DNA of 21,688 nt from the NCBI GenBank assembly GCA_947307005.1, contig CAMZHY010000007.1, forward strand, positions 1 to 21,688. Reading direction: 5' to 3'. This DNA is from an uncultured Planctomycetaceae bacterium (GTDB taxonomy: Bacteria > Planctomycetota > Planctomycetia > Pirellulales > Thermoguttaceae). The notes beneath the pieces were generated by a model. It saw only the letters and a program-made list of their open reading frames with translations. It was not told where the DNA came from and did no database searches. Every line of letters begins with the position of its first letter. Position 1 is the first letter of the stretch. Below are positions 14,662-21,688 of the stretch, in pieces. Position numbers and translations under genes: made by a program.

Positions 14662-14847
14662 ATGCAAGCTCTTTAATTCAATTTTGAACCGCCCGATCCT
14701 AAAGATCGTAATTTTTATGAAGTCGTTATGGAAGAAAGAAAAGAAGAAGACGCCCGCCTAACAACGGGAAATCTAAAACGCTTTCCCGAGGAACCTTTTA
14801 TCGCCGCTCCAAGGAAAATGCTGGAAATTATTTCGAAAAATCAGTAA
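14662..14847 (+). pseudogene. Small acidic protein frame interrupted by TAA at codon 5
   Basis: From the ATG at 14662 the frame reads MQAL, then TAA (14674-14676), then 56 uninterrupted codons (starting FNFEPPDPKDRNFYEVV, ending RKMLEIISKNQ) to a TAA at 14845. The part after the stop looks like real protein: charged, with proline turns and a C-terminal helix. GGAG lies about ten bases before the ATG, and a promoter-like pair is upstream. Either this is a gene killed by one nonsense change, or the true product begins at the internal ATG at 14731 and is 39 residues long, or the frame is chance. I do not recognise the family. It is AT-richer than its neighbours, which would fit a transferred or orphan gene. 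Confidence 0.35.
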
Positions 14848-14876
14848 TTATACGCGTTTACCATCCGTTTGTCGCG

Positions 14877-17186
14877 TTACGGCGCGTTTTTCGTCGAGTC
14901 TTTATAGAAGCGATTGGAGACGATCGTCTCGAGCGCGAAGACGCCGACGAGGAGAACGACGAGGAGCGCGTACGGTTCCGTTTCACGGTTCTCGCGCGAA
15001 GAAAGGTCGGCGGCGAGCGCGGCGGCGTCGAGCGTTCGGTAGTCGAGACCGTCCCAAAGTTTTTTCCATTCGTCGGGAGAACGGCGCGTCATATCAGATT
15101 CTTTCCCCGGCGTCGCGACGGCGAAGACCTGGTCGATCGTTTCTCCGTCGCGATTGGGCGTCGTTTGAACTCTGTAGACGCCCGGCGTTTTGACGCCGGG
15201 AAAACGTATCTGACGTCGTTCGACGTCCGTCGGCGTCGCAATCTCTTCGCCCAACGGAGTATGGATCGTCGCGACGGCGGGGAATTCTTTTATCTCGGCG
15301 CGGAGCGAGACCGATTCGCCCGGCGCGTAATTCAGAATCGACGAGGAGCCGGACGCGAGTCGTCGCGCCATCCCGTCCACGAGAACGACGAATATCCAGA
15401 CCGCGTCGCCCGACGTCAGCGCGTTCCACGGCTTTTCTTGGACCGCGTCGGAAATTGGCGTCGCGACCGTCGCGACAAGACCGCGACCCACGAGGTTTTC
15501 GACGATCGCTGGGGGCGCGGCGTCCGCGTCCGCGCTTCCGCCGCTTTCGACAAGTCGCGCGACAACAACGGCGGAATTCGACGGTTCTTCCAGTTTCCAG
15601 TATCGTTCGACGGGCGCGGCGTCCCAAGGAATTCCGCCGCTTTCAAAGGCGCGGAACCCCGAGAGAAGGGGCGCGTCGCTCGACGTTGGTTCCAGCGCAA
15701 GTTCGCGCCCCGTTTCTTGTTTGGTCGGCGCGACCCCCAGAAGCTTAATCGCCTCGGGCGTTCGCCACGCCTCGCCGGAGCCCGCGCCGCGTCCGAGAAA
15801 GACGCCGATTCCGCCTCCGGACGTCGCGTATCCCGCGAGCTTTTCCAATGTTTCAGGGGGCAGACCGGGAGGATCAAGCAGAAAAATTGCGCGGTATTTT
15901 TCGAGTTCGTTTTTACTCGCCGACGCAAGGTCGCGAATTCCGCCGTTGGCTCCGCCTTCATTGGCGTCGGCGTAGGGGACGACGTCGAGATCAAACGGCG
16001 CGCGTCCCGTCTTTTTCAGCTCGTCCGGCGCGAGCGCCTGCGTGAGAAAAATCGACTTCTCCGCGGTCGGTTGCGGCGCGACGACAAGCAGTTTCCATTC
16101 CGGGACGACGTCGACGACAAACGTCCGCGCATCGTCCCCGTCGAGGGCGTCCGCTCCGAGCGATCGAATTAGTCCGACGCGCCGTCCGGGTTTCAGACCG
16201 GAAACGTTGAAAACCGCCGTTATGCGAGAACGCCCCGCGTCGAACGAGAGCGTTTGTTTCTCGCGGTGGAACGCAAGTTCGTCCTTTCGACTTAGTTCTT
16301 CCGGCGCGACGGCCTCGGGGAGGTCCCGCGCGCTAAAGAGTAGAATTTCGACGGAGACTTCGCCCGGCGCGGACGCGACGCGTTCGATTTCCGCGTCGAC
16401 GCGGAGCGCGTTTCCCGCCGAAAGCGTTTCCGCCGCCGGAGTCGCGTCGAGAATGGCGACGTTCTGAACCGCGTCGTCGCCAAGATCGACGAAATAGAAC
16501 GCGATCGGATTCTTCTTGTCGGCTTCGACGGCGCGACGGATTCGTTTGACGTCGCGATCCGACCAGCCGACCGTCGATTCGTCCGTTATCGCGTAGATTT
16601 CGCGACGGGTAAGTTTCGAACTGCGAAGGAGTCCGACCGCTTTGAGCGTCGATTCCGCCGCCGCGCGACCGCCCGGATTGACCGTCGTCTTTTCCAGACG
16701 CGTTTTTGCCGCAAAACGATCCGATTGGAACCCGTCCCCCGACGTTTCTCCGTCGAGTATGGCGATTTCGCTTCCTTTAGGGAGTTGATCCAGAATCGTC
16801 CGCGCCGTCGCCTTTGCGCGTTCTAGGAGCGTCGCGTTGTCTTTAACGCGCCCCATCCGCAGCGACGTGTCGACGACGATCGCCGCCGCGACGGGCGCGT
16901 TTCCATCGGCGCTCGCGTCGGCGGCGTCGGAAGACGCGCGGTTAGGCGCAAACATTGGACGCGCCAGCGCCGTTCCCAGTAGGACGAGAAGAAGAACGCG
17001 AAGGGATAGAAGAAGGAGCCGCTTGAGGCGTAGACGACGGCGGTTGACCGCGAGCGTCCCACGCGTGAAGCGTAAGCCCGCGAAGACGACTTTGCGCGGC
17101 TTGCCCTTCGTCAGCAGATGAATGACGATCGGCGCGGCGGCGGCGACCAGTCCCGCGACAAATAGCGACGTCGTTGTGAATATCAT
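14877..17186 (-). CDS. BatA/VWA-like membrane protein, planctomycete type
   Basis: A 769-residue membrane protein. The N-terminal BatA unit has two hydrophobic helices (about 6-26 and 55-76) around the motif PIVIHLLTKGKPRKVVFAGL. A von Willebrand A-like domain starts near 99. Its metal site reads DTSLRM (106-111), so the second serine of DxSxS is Arg. A beta-rich middle region follows, then a glutamine-amidotransferase-like fold (about 400-560). The C-terminus has one more membrane helix (about 738-757). Bat proteins usually sit with MoxR ATPases and DUF58 proteins in stress or envelope clusters; none are in this window. GAGGAG about ten bases before the ATG and the promoter at 17237-17265 support the start. 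It lies downstream of dnaK but has its own promoter after a terminator. Confidence 0.82.
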   Translation of the reverse strand: MIFTTTSLFVAGLVAAAAPIVIHLLTKGKPRKVVFAGLRFTRGTLAVNRRRLRLKRLLLLSLRVLLLVLLGTALARPMFAPNRASSDAADASADGNAPVAAAIVVDTSLRMGRVKDNATLLERAKATARTILDQLPKGSEIAILDGETSGDGFQSDRFAAKTRLEKTTVNPGGRAAAESTLKAVGLLRSSKLTRREIYAITDESTVGWSDRDVKRIRRAVEADKKNPIAFYFVDLGDDAVQNVAILDATPAAETLSAGNALRVDAEIERVASAPGEVSVEILLFSARDLPEAVAPEELSRKDELAFHREKQTLSFDAGRSRITAVFNVSGLKPGRRVGLIRSLGADALDGDDARTFVVDVVPEWKLLVVAPQPTAEKSIFLTQALAPDELKKTGRAPFDLDVVPYADANEGGANGGIRDLASASKNELEKYRAIFLLDPPGLPPETLEKLAGYATSGGGIGVFLGRGAGSGEAWRTPEAIKLLGVAPTKQETGRELALEPTSSDAPLLSGFRAFESGGIPWDAAPVERYWKLEEPSNSAVVVARLVESGGSADADAAPPAIVENLVGRGLVATVATPISDAVQEKPWNALTSGDAVWIFVVLVDGMARRLASGSSSILNYAPGESVSLRAEIKEFPAVATIHTPLGEEIATPTDVERRQIRFPGVKTPGVYRVQTTPNRDGETIDQVFAVATPGKESDMTRRSPDEWKKLWDGLDYRTLDAAALAADLSSRENRETEPYALLVVLLVGVFALETIVSNRFYKDSTKNAP

Positions 17187-17236
17187 GCGCGAAACGCTCC
17201 TCTTGAGAACAAACGCCGCGTCGGCGTTCAGATCTT

Positions 17237-17265
17237 AATATACATTTTTGGCGCGTTTCTTTCAA
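17237..17265 (-). promoter_or_regulatory. Promoter of the BatA-like gene
   Basis: On the minus strand: TTGAAA (17265-17260), a 17-base spacer, TATATT (17242-17237), close to the sigma-70 consensus. The start near 17230 leaves about 45 bases to the ATG. Confidence 0.65.
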
Positions 17266-17296
17266 CGCGGATTTTGCGCGGTCTTGACATGGCGCG

Positions 17297-17334
17297 AAAA
17301 AAAACCGGCGTCCGTCGCAAAGACGAACGCCGGT
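17297..17334 (-). terminator. dnaK terminator
   Basis: ACCGGCGT (17304-17311) pairs with ACGCCGGT (17327-17334), and beyond one mismatch CGTC pairs with GACG around a five-base loop. On the minus strand the stem is followed by eight T residues. It ends the dnaK transcript about 50 bases after the stop. Confidence 0.9.
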
Positions 17335-17383
17335 CGGCTAATCGTTAGAAGCCGCGCCGATCGCGGCGAGACTAGAGATTTCG

Positions 17384-19294
17384 TCAGTTCTTAACTTCGT
17401 AATCCGCGTCGATCGCGTCGTCGTCGCCCGAGTTGGCGTCGCCCGCAGCGTCGGAAGAGGCCGCCTGCGCGGTCGCCTGCGCCTGTTGCGCCTGCTCGTA
17501 AAGCGCCTTGCTCATTGCGTGCGACGCCTGCTCAAGTTCGGAGAACGCGCTCTTGATCTTGTCGACGTCGTCCGTCTTGCAAGCTTCGCGCGTCTTCGCA
17601 ATGCCGGCGTTGATCGCGTCTTTGTCTTCCTGACGCAGTTTTTCGCTGTGTTCATTGAGGAGCTTTTCCAGTTCGAAGCACATGCTTTCAGCGCGGTTGC
17701 GCGCCTCGGCGAGTTCGCGAACTTTCTTGTCTTCTTCCGCGTGCTCTTCCGCGTCTTTACGCATCCGTTCGATTTCTTCCTCGGAGAGTCCGCCGGAGTT
17801 TTCGATGCGAATCTTCTGTTCCTTGTTCGTTCCAAGGTCTCTCGCCGTGACGTTCAGAATGCCGTTCGCGTCGATGTCGAAGGAGACTTCGATTTGAGGC
17901 AGACCGCGAGGAGCGGGCGGAATTTCTTCCAAGTTGAACTGACCGAGCAGACGGTTGGCGGCCGCTACTTCGCGCTCGCCCTGATAGACCTTGATCGTCA
18001 CCGCCGTCTGGTTGTCCTCCGCCGTGCTGAAGACCTGCTTCTTCTGGGTCGGGATCGTCGTGTTCTTCTCGACGAGCTTCGTCATAACGCCGCCGAGCGT
18101 CTCGATGCCGAGGGACAGCGGCGTGACGTCGAGGAGCAGCACGTCTTTAACGTCGCCCGCGAGGACGCCGCCTTGAATCGCCGCGCCGACCGCGACGACT
18201 TCGTCCGGGTTCACGCCCTTGTGCGGCTCGCGGTTGAAGAGCTTTTTCACAAGCTCTTGAACCTTCGGAATACGCGTCGAACCGCCGACGAGAACGACCT
18301 CGTCGATGTCGGAGGCGGAAAGTTTCGCGTCGTGCAGCGCCTGCATGACCGGACCCTTGGTGCGTTCGATCAGCGCGTCGGAAAGACGTTCGAATTCCGC
18401 GCGCGTCACGTGCATTTGGAGGTGTTTCGGTCCGGACGCGTCCTGCGCGATGAACGGGAGGTTGACGTCCGTCTGCGCCTGGGAGCTAAGCTCGCACTTG
18501 GCTTTTTCAGCCGCTTCCTGAAGTCGTTGCAACGACATCGGCTCCTTGCGGAGGTCGATCCCGTTCTTCTGCTGGAAGTCGTCCGCGATGTAGTTGATGA
18601 GGACCTGGTCGAAGTCGTCGCCGCCCAAGTGCGTGTCGCCGTTCGTGCTGACGACTTCAAAGACGCCGTCCGCGACGTGCAACACGGAAACGTCGAACGT
18701 GCCGCCGCCGAGGTCGAAGACGACGATCTTCTGGTCCGCGCCCTTCTTGTCGAGTCCGTACGCAAGCGCCGCAGCCGTCGGTTCGTTCACGATACGCGCG
18801 ACTTCCAGACCCGCGATCTGACCCGCGTCTTTCGTCGCCTGACGCTGGGCGTCGTTGAAGTAAGCGGGCACCGTGATGACCGCCTTGTTGACCTTATGTC
18901 CGAGGTAAGCTTCCGCCGCTTCCTTCAGTTTGCGCAACGTCTGCGCGGAAATTTCTTCCGGCGTGTAGCGCTTGCCGTCGATCTCGACGGCGACTTTCTC
19001 GTCGGGCGCGCCGACGACCTTATAAGGAACCGCCAACTCTTCCGCGCCGACTTCGCTTCTCTTACGACCCATGAATCGCTTGATCGACGCGACCGTGCGG
19101 GTCGGATTCATAACCGCTTGACGTTTCGCAAGTTCGCCGACGAGTTTGTCCGTGTCCGTGAACGCGACGATACTCGGCGTAAGACGATATCCTTCAGGAT
19201 TGGCGATAACCTTCGCTTCTTTGCCTTCCATGACGGCGACGACAGAGTTCGTGGTGCCGAGGTCGATTCCGATGATTTTTTCACCCTGAGCCAT
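17384..19294 (-). CDS. dnaK: Chaperone protein DnaK (Hsp70)
   Basis: A full-length 636-residue Hsp70. The nucleotide-binding domain (1-383) has the phosphate-1 motif IGIDLGTTNS at 8-17, DLGGGTFD at 194-201 and VGGSTRIP at 336-343. The interdomain linker VLLLDV is at 385-390. The substrate-binding beta domain is about 391-505 and the helical lid about 506-605. The tail is Ala/Gln-rich, then acidic, ending DADYEVKN. It folds and refolds proteins with DnaJ and GrpE, neither of which is in the window, so this is a stand-alone dnaK. AGGAG about seven bases before the ATG fixes the start, and a strong terminator follows. I see no CIRCE inverted repeat upstream, so HrcA control is not supported here. 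The 622-codon frame on the opposite strand is a well-known kind of dnaK shadow. Confidence 0.98.
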   Translation of the reverse strand: MAQGEKIIGIDLGTTNSVVAVMEGKEAKVIANPEGYRLTPSIVAFTDTDKLVGELAKRQAVMNPTRTVASIKRFMGRKRSEVGAEELAVPYKVVGAPDEKVAVEIDGKRYTPEEISAQTLRKLKEAAEAYLGHKVNKAVITVPAYFNDAQRQATKDAGQIAGLEVARIVNEPTAAALAYGLDKKGADQKIVVFDLGGGTFDVSVLHVADGVFEVVSTNGDTHLGGDDFDQVLINYIADDFQQKNGIDLRKEPMSLQRLQEAAEKAKCELSSQAQTDVNLPFIAQDASGPKHLQMHVTRAEFERLSDALIERTKGPVMQALHDAKLSASDIDEVVLVGGSTRIPKVQELVKKLFNREPHKGVNPDEVVAVGAAIQGGVLAGDVKDVLLLDVTPLSLGIETLGGVMTKLVEKNTTIPTQKKQVFSTAEDNQTAVTIKVYQGEREVAAANRLLGQFNLEEIPPAPRGLPQIEVSFDIDANGILNVTARDLGTNKEQKIRIENSGGLSEEEIERMRKDAEEHAEEDKKVRELAEARNRAESMCFELEKLLNEHSEKLRQEDKDAINAGIAKTREACKTDDVDKIKSAFSELEQASHAMSKALYEQAQQAQATAQAASSDAAGDANSGDDDAIDADYEVKN

Positions 19295-19448
19295 GGCTTT
19301 TCTCCTAATTCTTTATTTCTTCCGAGCGTTCCTCCAATTCTTCGCCATGCTTGACGACGAACGAGGGAACTTTCGTTTCATCTTTTCCTTCATTTAATGT
19401 TGAGGATTCGGCGTCCCTTCGACAGGTCTGCCGAACCGTTCGTCGGAA

Positions 19449-19477
19449 AGTGTAGCAAGACTGGCGCCAAAGAAAAA
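19449..19477 (-). promoter_or_regulatory. Candidate dnaK promoter (extended -10)
   Basis: On the minus strand TACACT (19454-19449) is preceded by TTGC, giving a TGn extended -10. The -35 position is only a T-rich TTTTTC (19477-19472, 17-base spacer). The predicted leader is about 150 bases. Confidence 0.35.
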
Positions 19478-19658
19478 TTTTTACCGAAACGCCTGATTTT
19501 TTTGAATTATTGGGCGCAACCTTCTTCTCAACAGAAGGCGGCGCCTAGAAAAGAAGCTTGGGCGCGACCCGTAATCCGTCGCGTCAACGCGGCGTAAAGA
19601 CGACTGGGGTCTGCCAATTTGACAGAACCCCTTCTTTCGTCGTCGCGGCGCGCTCGTC

Positions 19659-19686
19659 TTGCGCGCTCCCTATTTGCGAGTAGAAT
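19659..19686 (+). promoter_or_regulatory. Promoter of the epimerase (and possibly argC)
   Basis: TTGCGC (19659-19664), a 16-base spacer, TAGAAT (19681-19686). The start near 19693 falls after the ATGs of the long forward frame at 19659, which supports the internal GTG start at 19845. Confidence 0.5.
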
Positions 19687-19844
19687 GGGGAAGTTTGCGA
19701 CGCGTCGCAAGTCGAAGCTGTTGGTCGCGACTTCGGATGCGCCGGACGCCGCCGACGAAATATTTTGCCAACTCGAGAACGCGTCGAGGTTGCTCCGAAC
19801 GACGGACGGCGCCGCGCGCTTCAAGGAACAGGAAAAACGGAAAA

Positions 19845-20816
19845 GTGAGATATCTGATCACGGGCGGCGCGGGCTTCATTGGCTCTCATCTTTCGGAATA
19901 TTTTTTAGCGCAAGGCGACGAAGTCGCCATTGTGGACGACCTCTCGACGGGCGTGTGGCAGAACGTCGATCATCTGACGAGCAACCCGCGATTCCATCCG
20001 TATGTCGCCGACGCCGCCGATCAAAACGTTTTGGAACGAGAAATCCAGAAGGCGGACTTTGTTTATCATCTCGCTAGTTCCGTCGGCGTTAAGCTCATCG
20101 TCACGCGTCCGCTGGACTCGATTCGGCGAATTATGCGCCCGACCGAAGTCGTCGCCGACCTCTGCGCGACCTACCGTAAACCGGTTCTTTTAACCTCTAC
20201 GAGCGAAACGTACGGTAAAACGGAAACGATTCCGTTCCGCGAAGATATGGACGTGACCCTTGGCCCGAGCTGCAAGAAACGCTGGGCTTACGCTTTCGCA
20301 AAGCTCCTCGACGAGTTCTATCTTCTCGCGCAGCGCGAACAGAACTCCGCGCCCGTTTATATCGTTCGGCTTTTTAACGTCGTTGGTCCCCGACAGACGG
20401 GCGCCTACGGAATGGTCGTTCCGCGTTTCATTGCCGCCGCGTTGGAAAATAGACCGCTGCTTGTCTACGGAACGGGCGAACAAACGCGGTGCTTTTCTTC
20501 CGTTTTCGACGTCGTTCAGGGCATGGCGAAGTTTCCTTCGACGCCGGAAGCCGAAGGCGAGGTCGTTAATCTTGGTTCCGACCAAGAGGTGACGATCAAC
20601 ACGCTGGCGCGACGCGTCGTCGAACTGTGCGACTCGTCGTCGGAGATTAAGAGAATTAGCTACGACGAAGCTTACGGTCCTAATTTCGACGATATGCGCC
20701 GCCGCGTTCCGCATCTCGAAAAAGCCAAGAGACTTATCGGATGGAATCCTACGCGAACGCTCGATCAAATTATCGTCGAGACGCGAGATTGGATTAAATC
20801 GAGCGGACGCAAGTGA
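19845..20816 (+). CDS. Extended-SDR NAD-dependent nucleotide-sugar epimerase/dehydratase
   Basis: A 323-residue cytoplasmic enzyme of the UDP-glucose 4-epimerase / UDP-glucuronate decarboxylase type. The Rossmann motif GGAGFIG is at 7-13, an acidic NAD-ribose-binding DD at 31-32, catalytic YAFAK (Tyr149, Lys153) and the Ser/Thr strand LTSTSETYG at 116-124. The sugar-nucleotide part has LFNVVGPRQTG (176-186), VVPRF (191-195) and VYGTGEQTRCF (207-217). The open frame extends to 19659, but the extra N-terminus is Arg-rich with no family character. The fold begins at the GTG, and AGGAAAAACGGAAAA just before it is a weak, purine-rich binding site. Such enzymes make precursors for surface glycans; substrate and product cannot be told. 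argC follows after 59 bases on the same strand, so co-transcription is possible. Confidence 0.88.
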   Translation: MRYLITGGAGFIGSHLSEYFLAQGDEVAIVDDLSTGVWQNVDHLTSNPRFHPYVADAADQNVLEREIQKADFVYHLASSVGVKLIVTRPLDSIRRIMRPTEVVADLCATYRKPVLLTSTSETYGKTETIPFREDMDVTLGPSCKKRWAYAFAKLLDEFYLLAQREQNSAPVYIVRLFNVVGPRQTGAYGMVVPRFIAAALENRPLLVYGTGEQTRCFSSVFDVVQGMAKFPSTPEAEGEVVNLGSDQEVTINTLARRVVELCDSSSEIKRISYDEAYGPNFDDMRRRVPHLEKAKRLIGWNPTRTLDQIIVETRDWIKSSGRK

Positions 20817-20875
20817 ATTATTTTTGCCGCTAAACGAACGCGGCGCCGACGTTGTTATTAAAGCGGGGCTTTTCT

Positions 20876-21688
20876 ATGGATAAGATTAAAATCGCAGTCT
20901 TGGGCGCGACGGGCTATACGGCGCTTGAACTCCTCAAAATTCTCAGTCGTCATCCGCAGGCGGAGGTCGTCGCCGTCACAAGTCGCGAGAACGTCGATCC
21001 TATTTGTATCGTCCACCCGTCCCTTACGGGACTCTATTCGATTCGTTGTGAAAATCTGACGCCGAAAGATCTCGCCGAGCGCGGCGTCGACGCCGTCTTT
21101 AGCTGTCTTCCGCACACCGCGACCGCCGCCGTCGCGCCCGAACTCTTGGCGCTTGGAATGAAAGTCGTCGATTTTGGCGCCGATTACCGACTCAACGACG
21201 CGGCGGTCTTCAACAAATGGTACAACGTCGCGCACCCTGATCCGGAACGGCTGCCGCTGACGCCTTACGGGCTTCCCGAACTCTTTCGCGAGAAAATTCG
21301 CGGCGCGAACCTTGTCGCGAACCCCGGTTGCTATCCGACGTCGGCGATTCTGCCCCTCGCGCCCCTCCTCAAGGGCGGGTTTATCGCGCCCGACGATATT
21401 ATTATCGACTCCAAGAGCGGCGTTTCCGGCGCCGGACGCAAGCCGAGCCTCAAGAACCTCTATCCCGAATGCAACGAGGCGATTTCCGCCTACGGGATTG
21501 GAACGCATCGCCACACGCCCGAAATCGAAGAGGTCCTTTCGACGGCGAGCGGCCTCGACGCCAAGGTGATTTTTACCCCGCACCTGACCCCGATGGATCG
21601 CGGCATCCTTTCGACGACGTATTCGCGCCCCCTCAAGAGCGCGACGCAGCAGGAAATCCTCGATTATCTGCGCGATTTCTATAAAGGC
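20876..21688 (+). CDS. argC: N-acetyl-gamma-glutamyl-phosphate reductase (C-terminus beyond the window)
   Basis: The first 271 residues of ArgC, which reduces N-acetyl-glutamyl-5-phosphate to the semialdehyde with NADPH, the third step of arginine synthesis. The frame runs open to the last base; family members have about 310-345 residues, so some 50-70 are missing. The NADP-binding loop is GATGYT at 10-15, followed by Ala where most relatives have Gly. The substrate region has VFSCLPH (74-80) and DFGADYRL (99-106). Catalytic Cys152 is in NPGCYPT, and a conserved histidine is in GTHRHTPE (209-216). Only a weak GCGGGG precedes the ATG. It follows the epimerase by 59 bases with no terminator between, so it may share that promoter. 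Other arg genes would be expected beyond the right edge. Confidence 0.93.
   Translation, partial: MDKIKIAVLGATGYTALELLKILSRHPQAEVVAVTSRENVDPICIVHPSLTGLYSIRCENLTPKDLAERGVDAVFSCLPHTATAAVAPELLALGMKVVDFGADYRLNDAAVFNKWYNVAHPDPERLPLTPYGLPELFREKIRGANLVANPGCYPTSAILPLAPLLKGGFIAPDDIIIDSKSGVSGAGRKPSLKNLYPECNEAISAYGIGTHRHTPEIEEVLSTASGLDAKVIFTPHLTPMDRGILSTTYSRPLKSATQQEILDYLRDFYKG

Larger units (their letters stand above)
14409..14876. other. 468-base region between smc and the BatA-like gene
   Basis: It contains the smc promoter and leader (minus) and, divergently, a plus-strand promoter with a small broken reading frame at 14662-14847. The part from about 14530 is clearly AT-richer than the flanks. In the smc leader a perfect 6-bp hairpin, GGAGCG (14449-14454) with CGCTCC (14459-14464), has a four-base loop. 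No terminator for the BatA-like gene is obvious. Confidence 0.55.
19295..19844. other. 550-base divergent region between dnaK and the epimerase
   Basis: It carries the dnaK leader and probable promoter (minus) and the epimerase promoter plus a leader of about 150 bases (plus). A near-perfect 17-bp palindrome, TCTGCCAATTTGACAGA (19610-19626, one mismatched pair), lies about 30 bases before the epimerase -35 and may bind a regulator. Frames crossing this area on both strands lack ribosome binding sites or run into real genes in the wrong phase, so I call no gene here. Confidence 0.5.

Noticed and set aside
17486..19354. 622-codon frame on the plus strand opposite dnaK
   Set aside because: It lies antisense to a complete, motif-verified dnaK; such antisense dnaK frames are a known annotation artefact caused by codon bias. 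The translation is Arg/Val/Asp-rich with no domain.
19295..19500. CIRCE element upstream of dnaK
   Set aside because: I looked for the TTAGCACTC-N9-GAGTGCTAA inverted repeat and found nothing close.
19659..19844. Longer N-terminus for the epimerase (start at 19659)
   Set aside because: The extra 62 residues are Arg/Ser-rich and unlike the family, and the start overlaps the -35 hexamer of the likely promoter.
19619..20077. 152-codon plus-strand frame
   Set aside because: Its second half overlaps the epimerase in another phase and turns into Arg-rich shadow sequence; the first half has no RBS or recognisable domain.

Overview
The window is most likely chromosomal DNA of a planctomycete (Planctomycetota, Pirellulales-like). 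This is inferred from family resemblance, not from a marker gene. The evidence is a BatA-type membrane protein with the planctomycete layout, a tiny lipoprotein with the 'TLPSPYY..DD.QY' signature that I associate with this phylum, an extended polA, and Tat-exported and beta-helix carbohydrate-active enzymes. Coding regions favour GAC, GTC, GCG, ACG and TCG codons so strongly that many long antisense frames stay open; these are shadows. I see no rRNA, tRNA, CRISPR array, IS element or prophage.

Layout. 1-1030 is AT-richer and differs from the rest: the 3' end of an unknown reading frame, an Imm11-like (DUF1629) immunity protein, then about 200 bases of unassigned open frames. This looks like the edge of a toxin/immunity or accessory locus. 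1228-2772 (+) holds a DRG/Obg-like TGS GTPase and the small lipoprotein, closed by a clear terminator. 2948-4912 (+) is a promoter, a three-helix membrane protein with an Asp/Tyr/Arg tail, and a Tat-exported SGNH hydrolase. A strong bidirectional hairpin separates it from the convergent minus-strand pair polA and a GH28/GH49-type beta-helix glycosidase (9740 down to 5004). Further minus-strand genes follow: a hyperacidic Asp-repeat protein, smc, a BatA-like protein and dnaK. Divergent from dnaK are an extended-SDR nucleotide-sugar epimerase and a truncated argC running off the right edge.

Core housekeeping genes (polA, smc, dnaK, argC) are interleaved with lineage-specific envelope and carbohydrate genes. 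The SGNH esterase and the beta-helix glycosidase may both act on decorated plant or mucosal polysaccharide outside the cytoplasm. Several promoters can be read directly as TTGNNN-16/17-TANNNT and help fix gene starts, notably for smc.

Points most worth a second look: the 137-residue protein whose last 100 residues are 82 Asp/Glu; a 61-codon frame with its own promoter and an in-frame TAA at codon 5 between smc and the BatA gene; a PolA with a dead proofreading site and a proline-rich insert just before motif C; the immunity-like gene with a probable partner cut by the window edge; and a GTPase with THAD in place of NKxD. No complete undescribed multi-gene system is visible.
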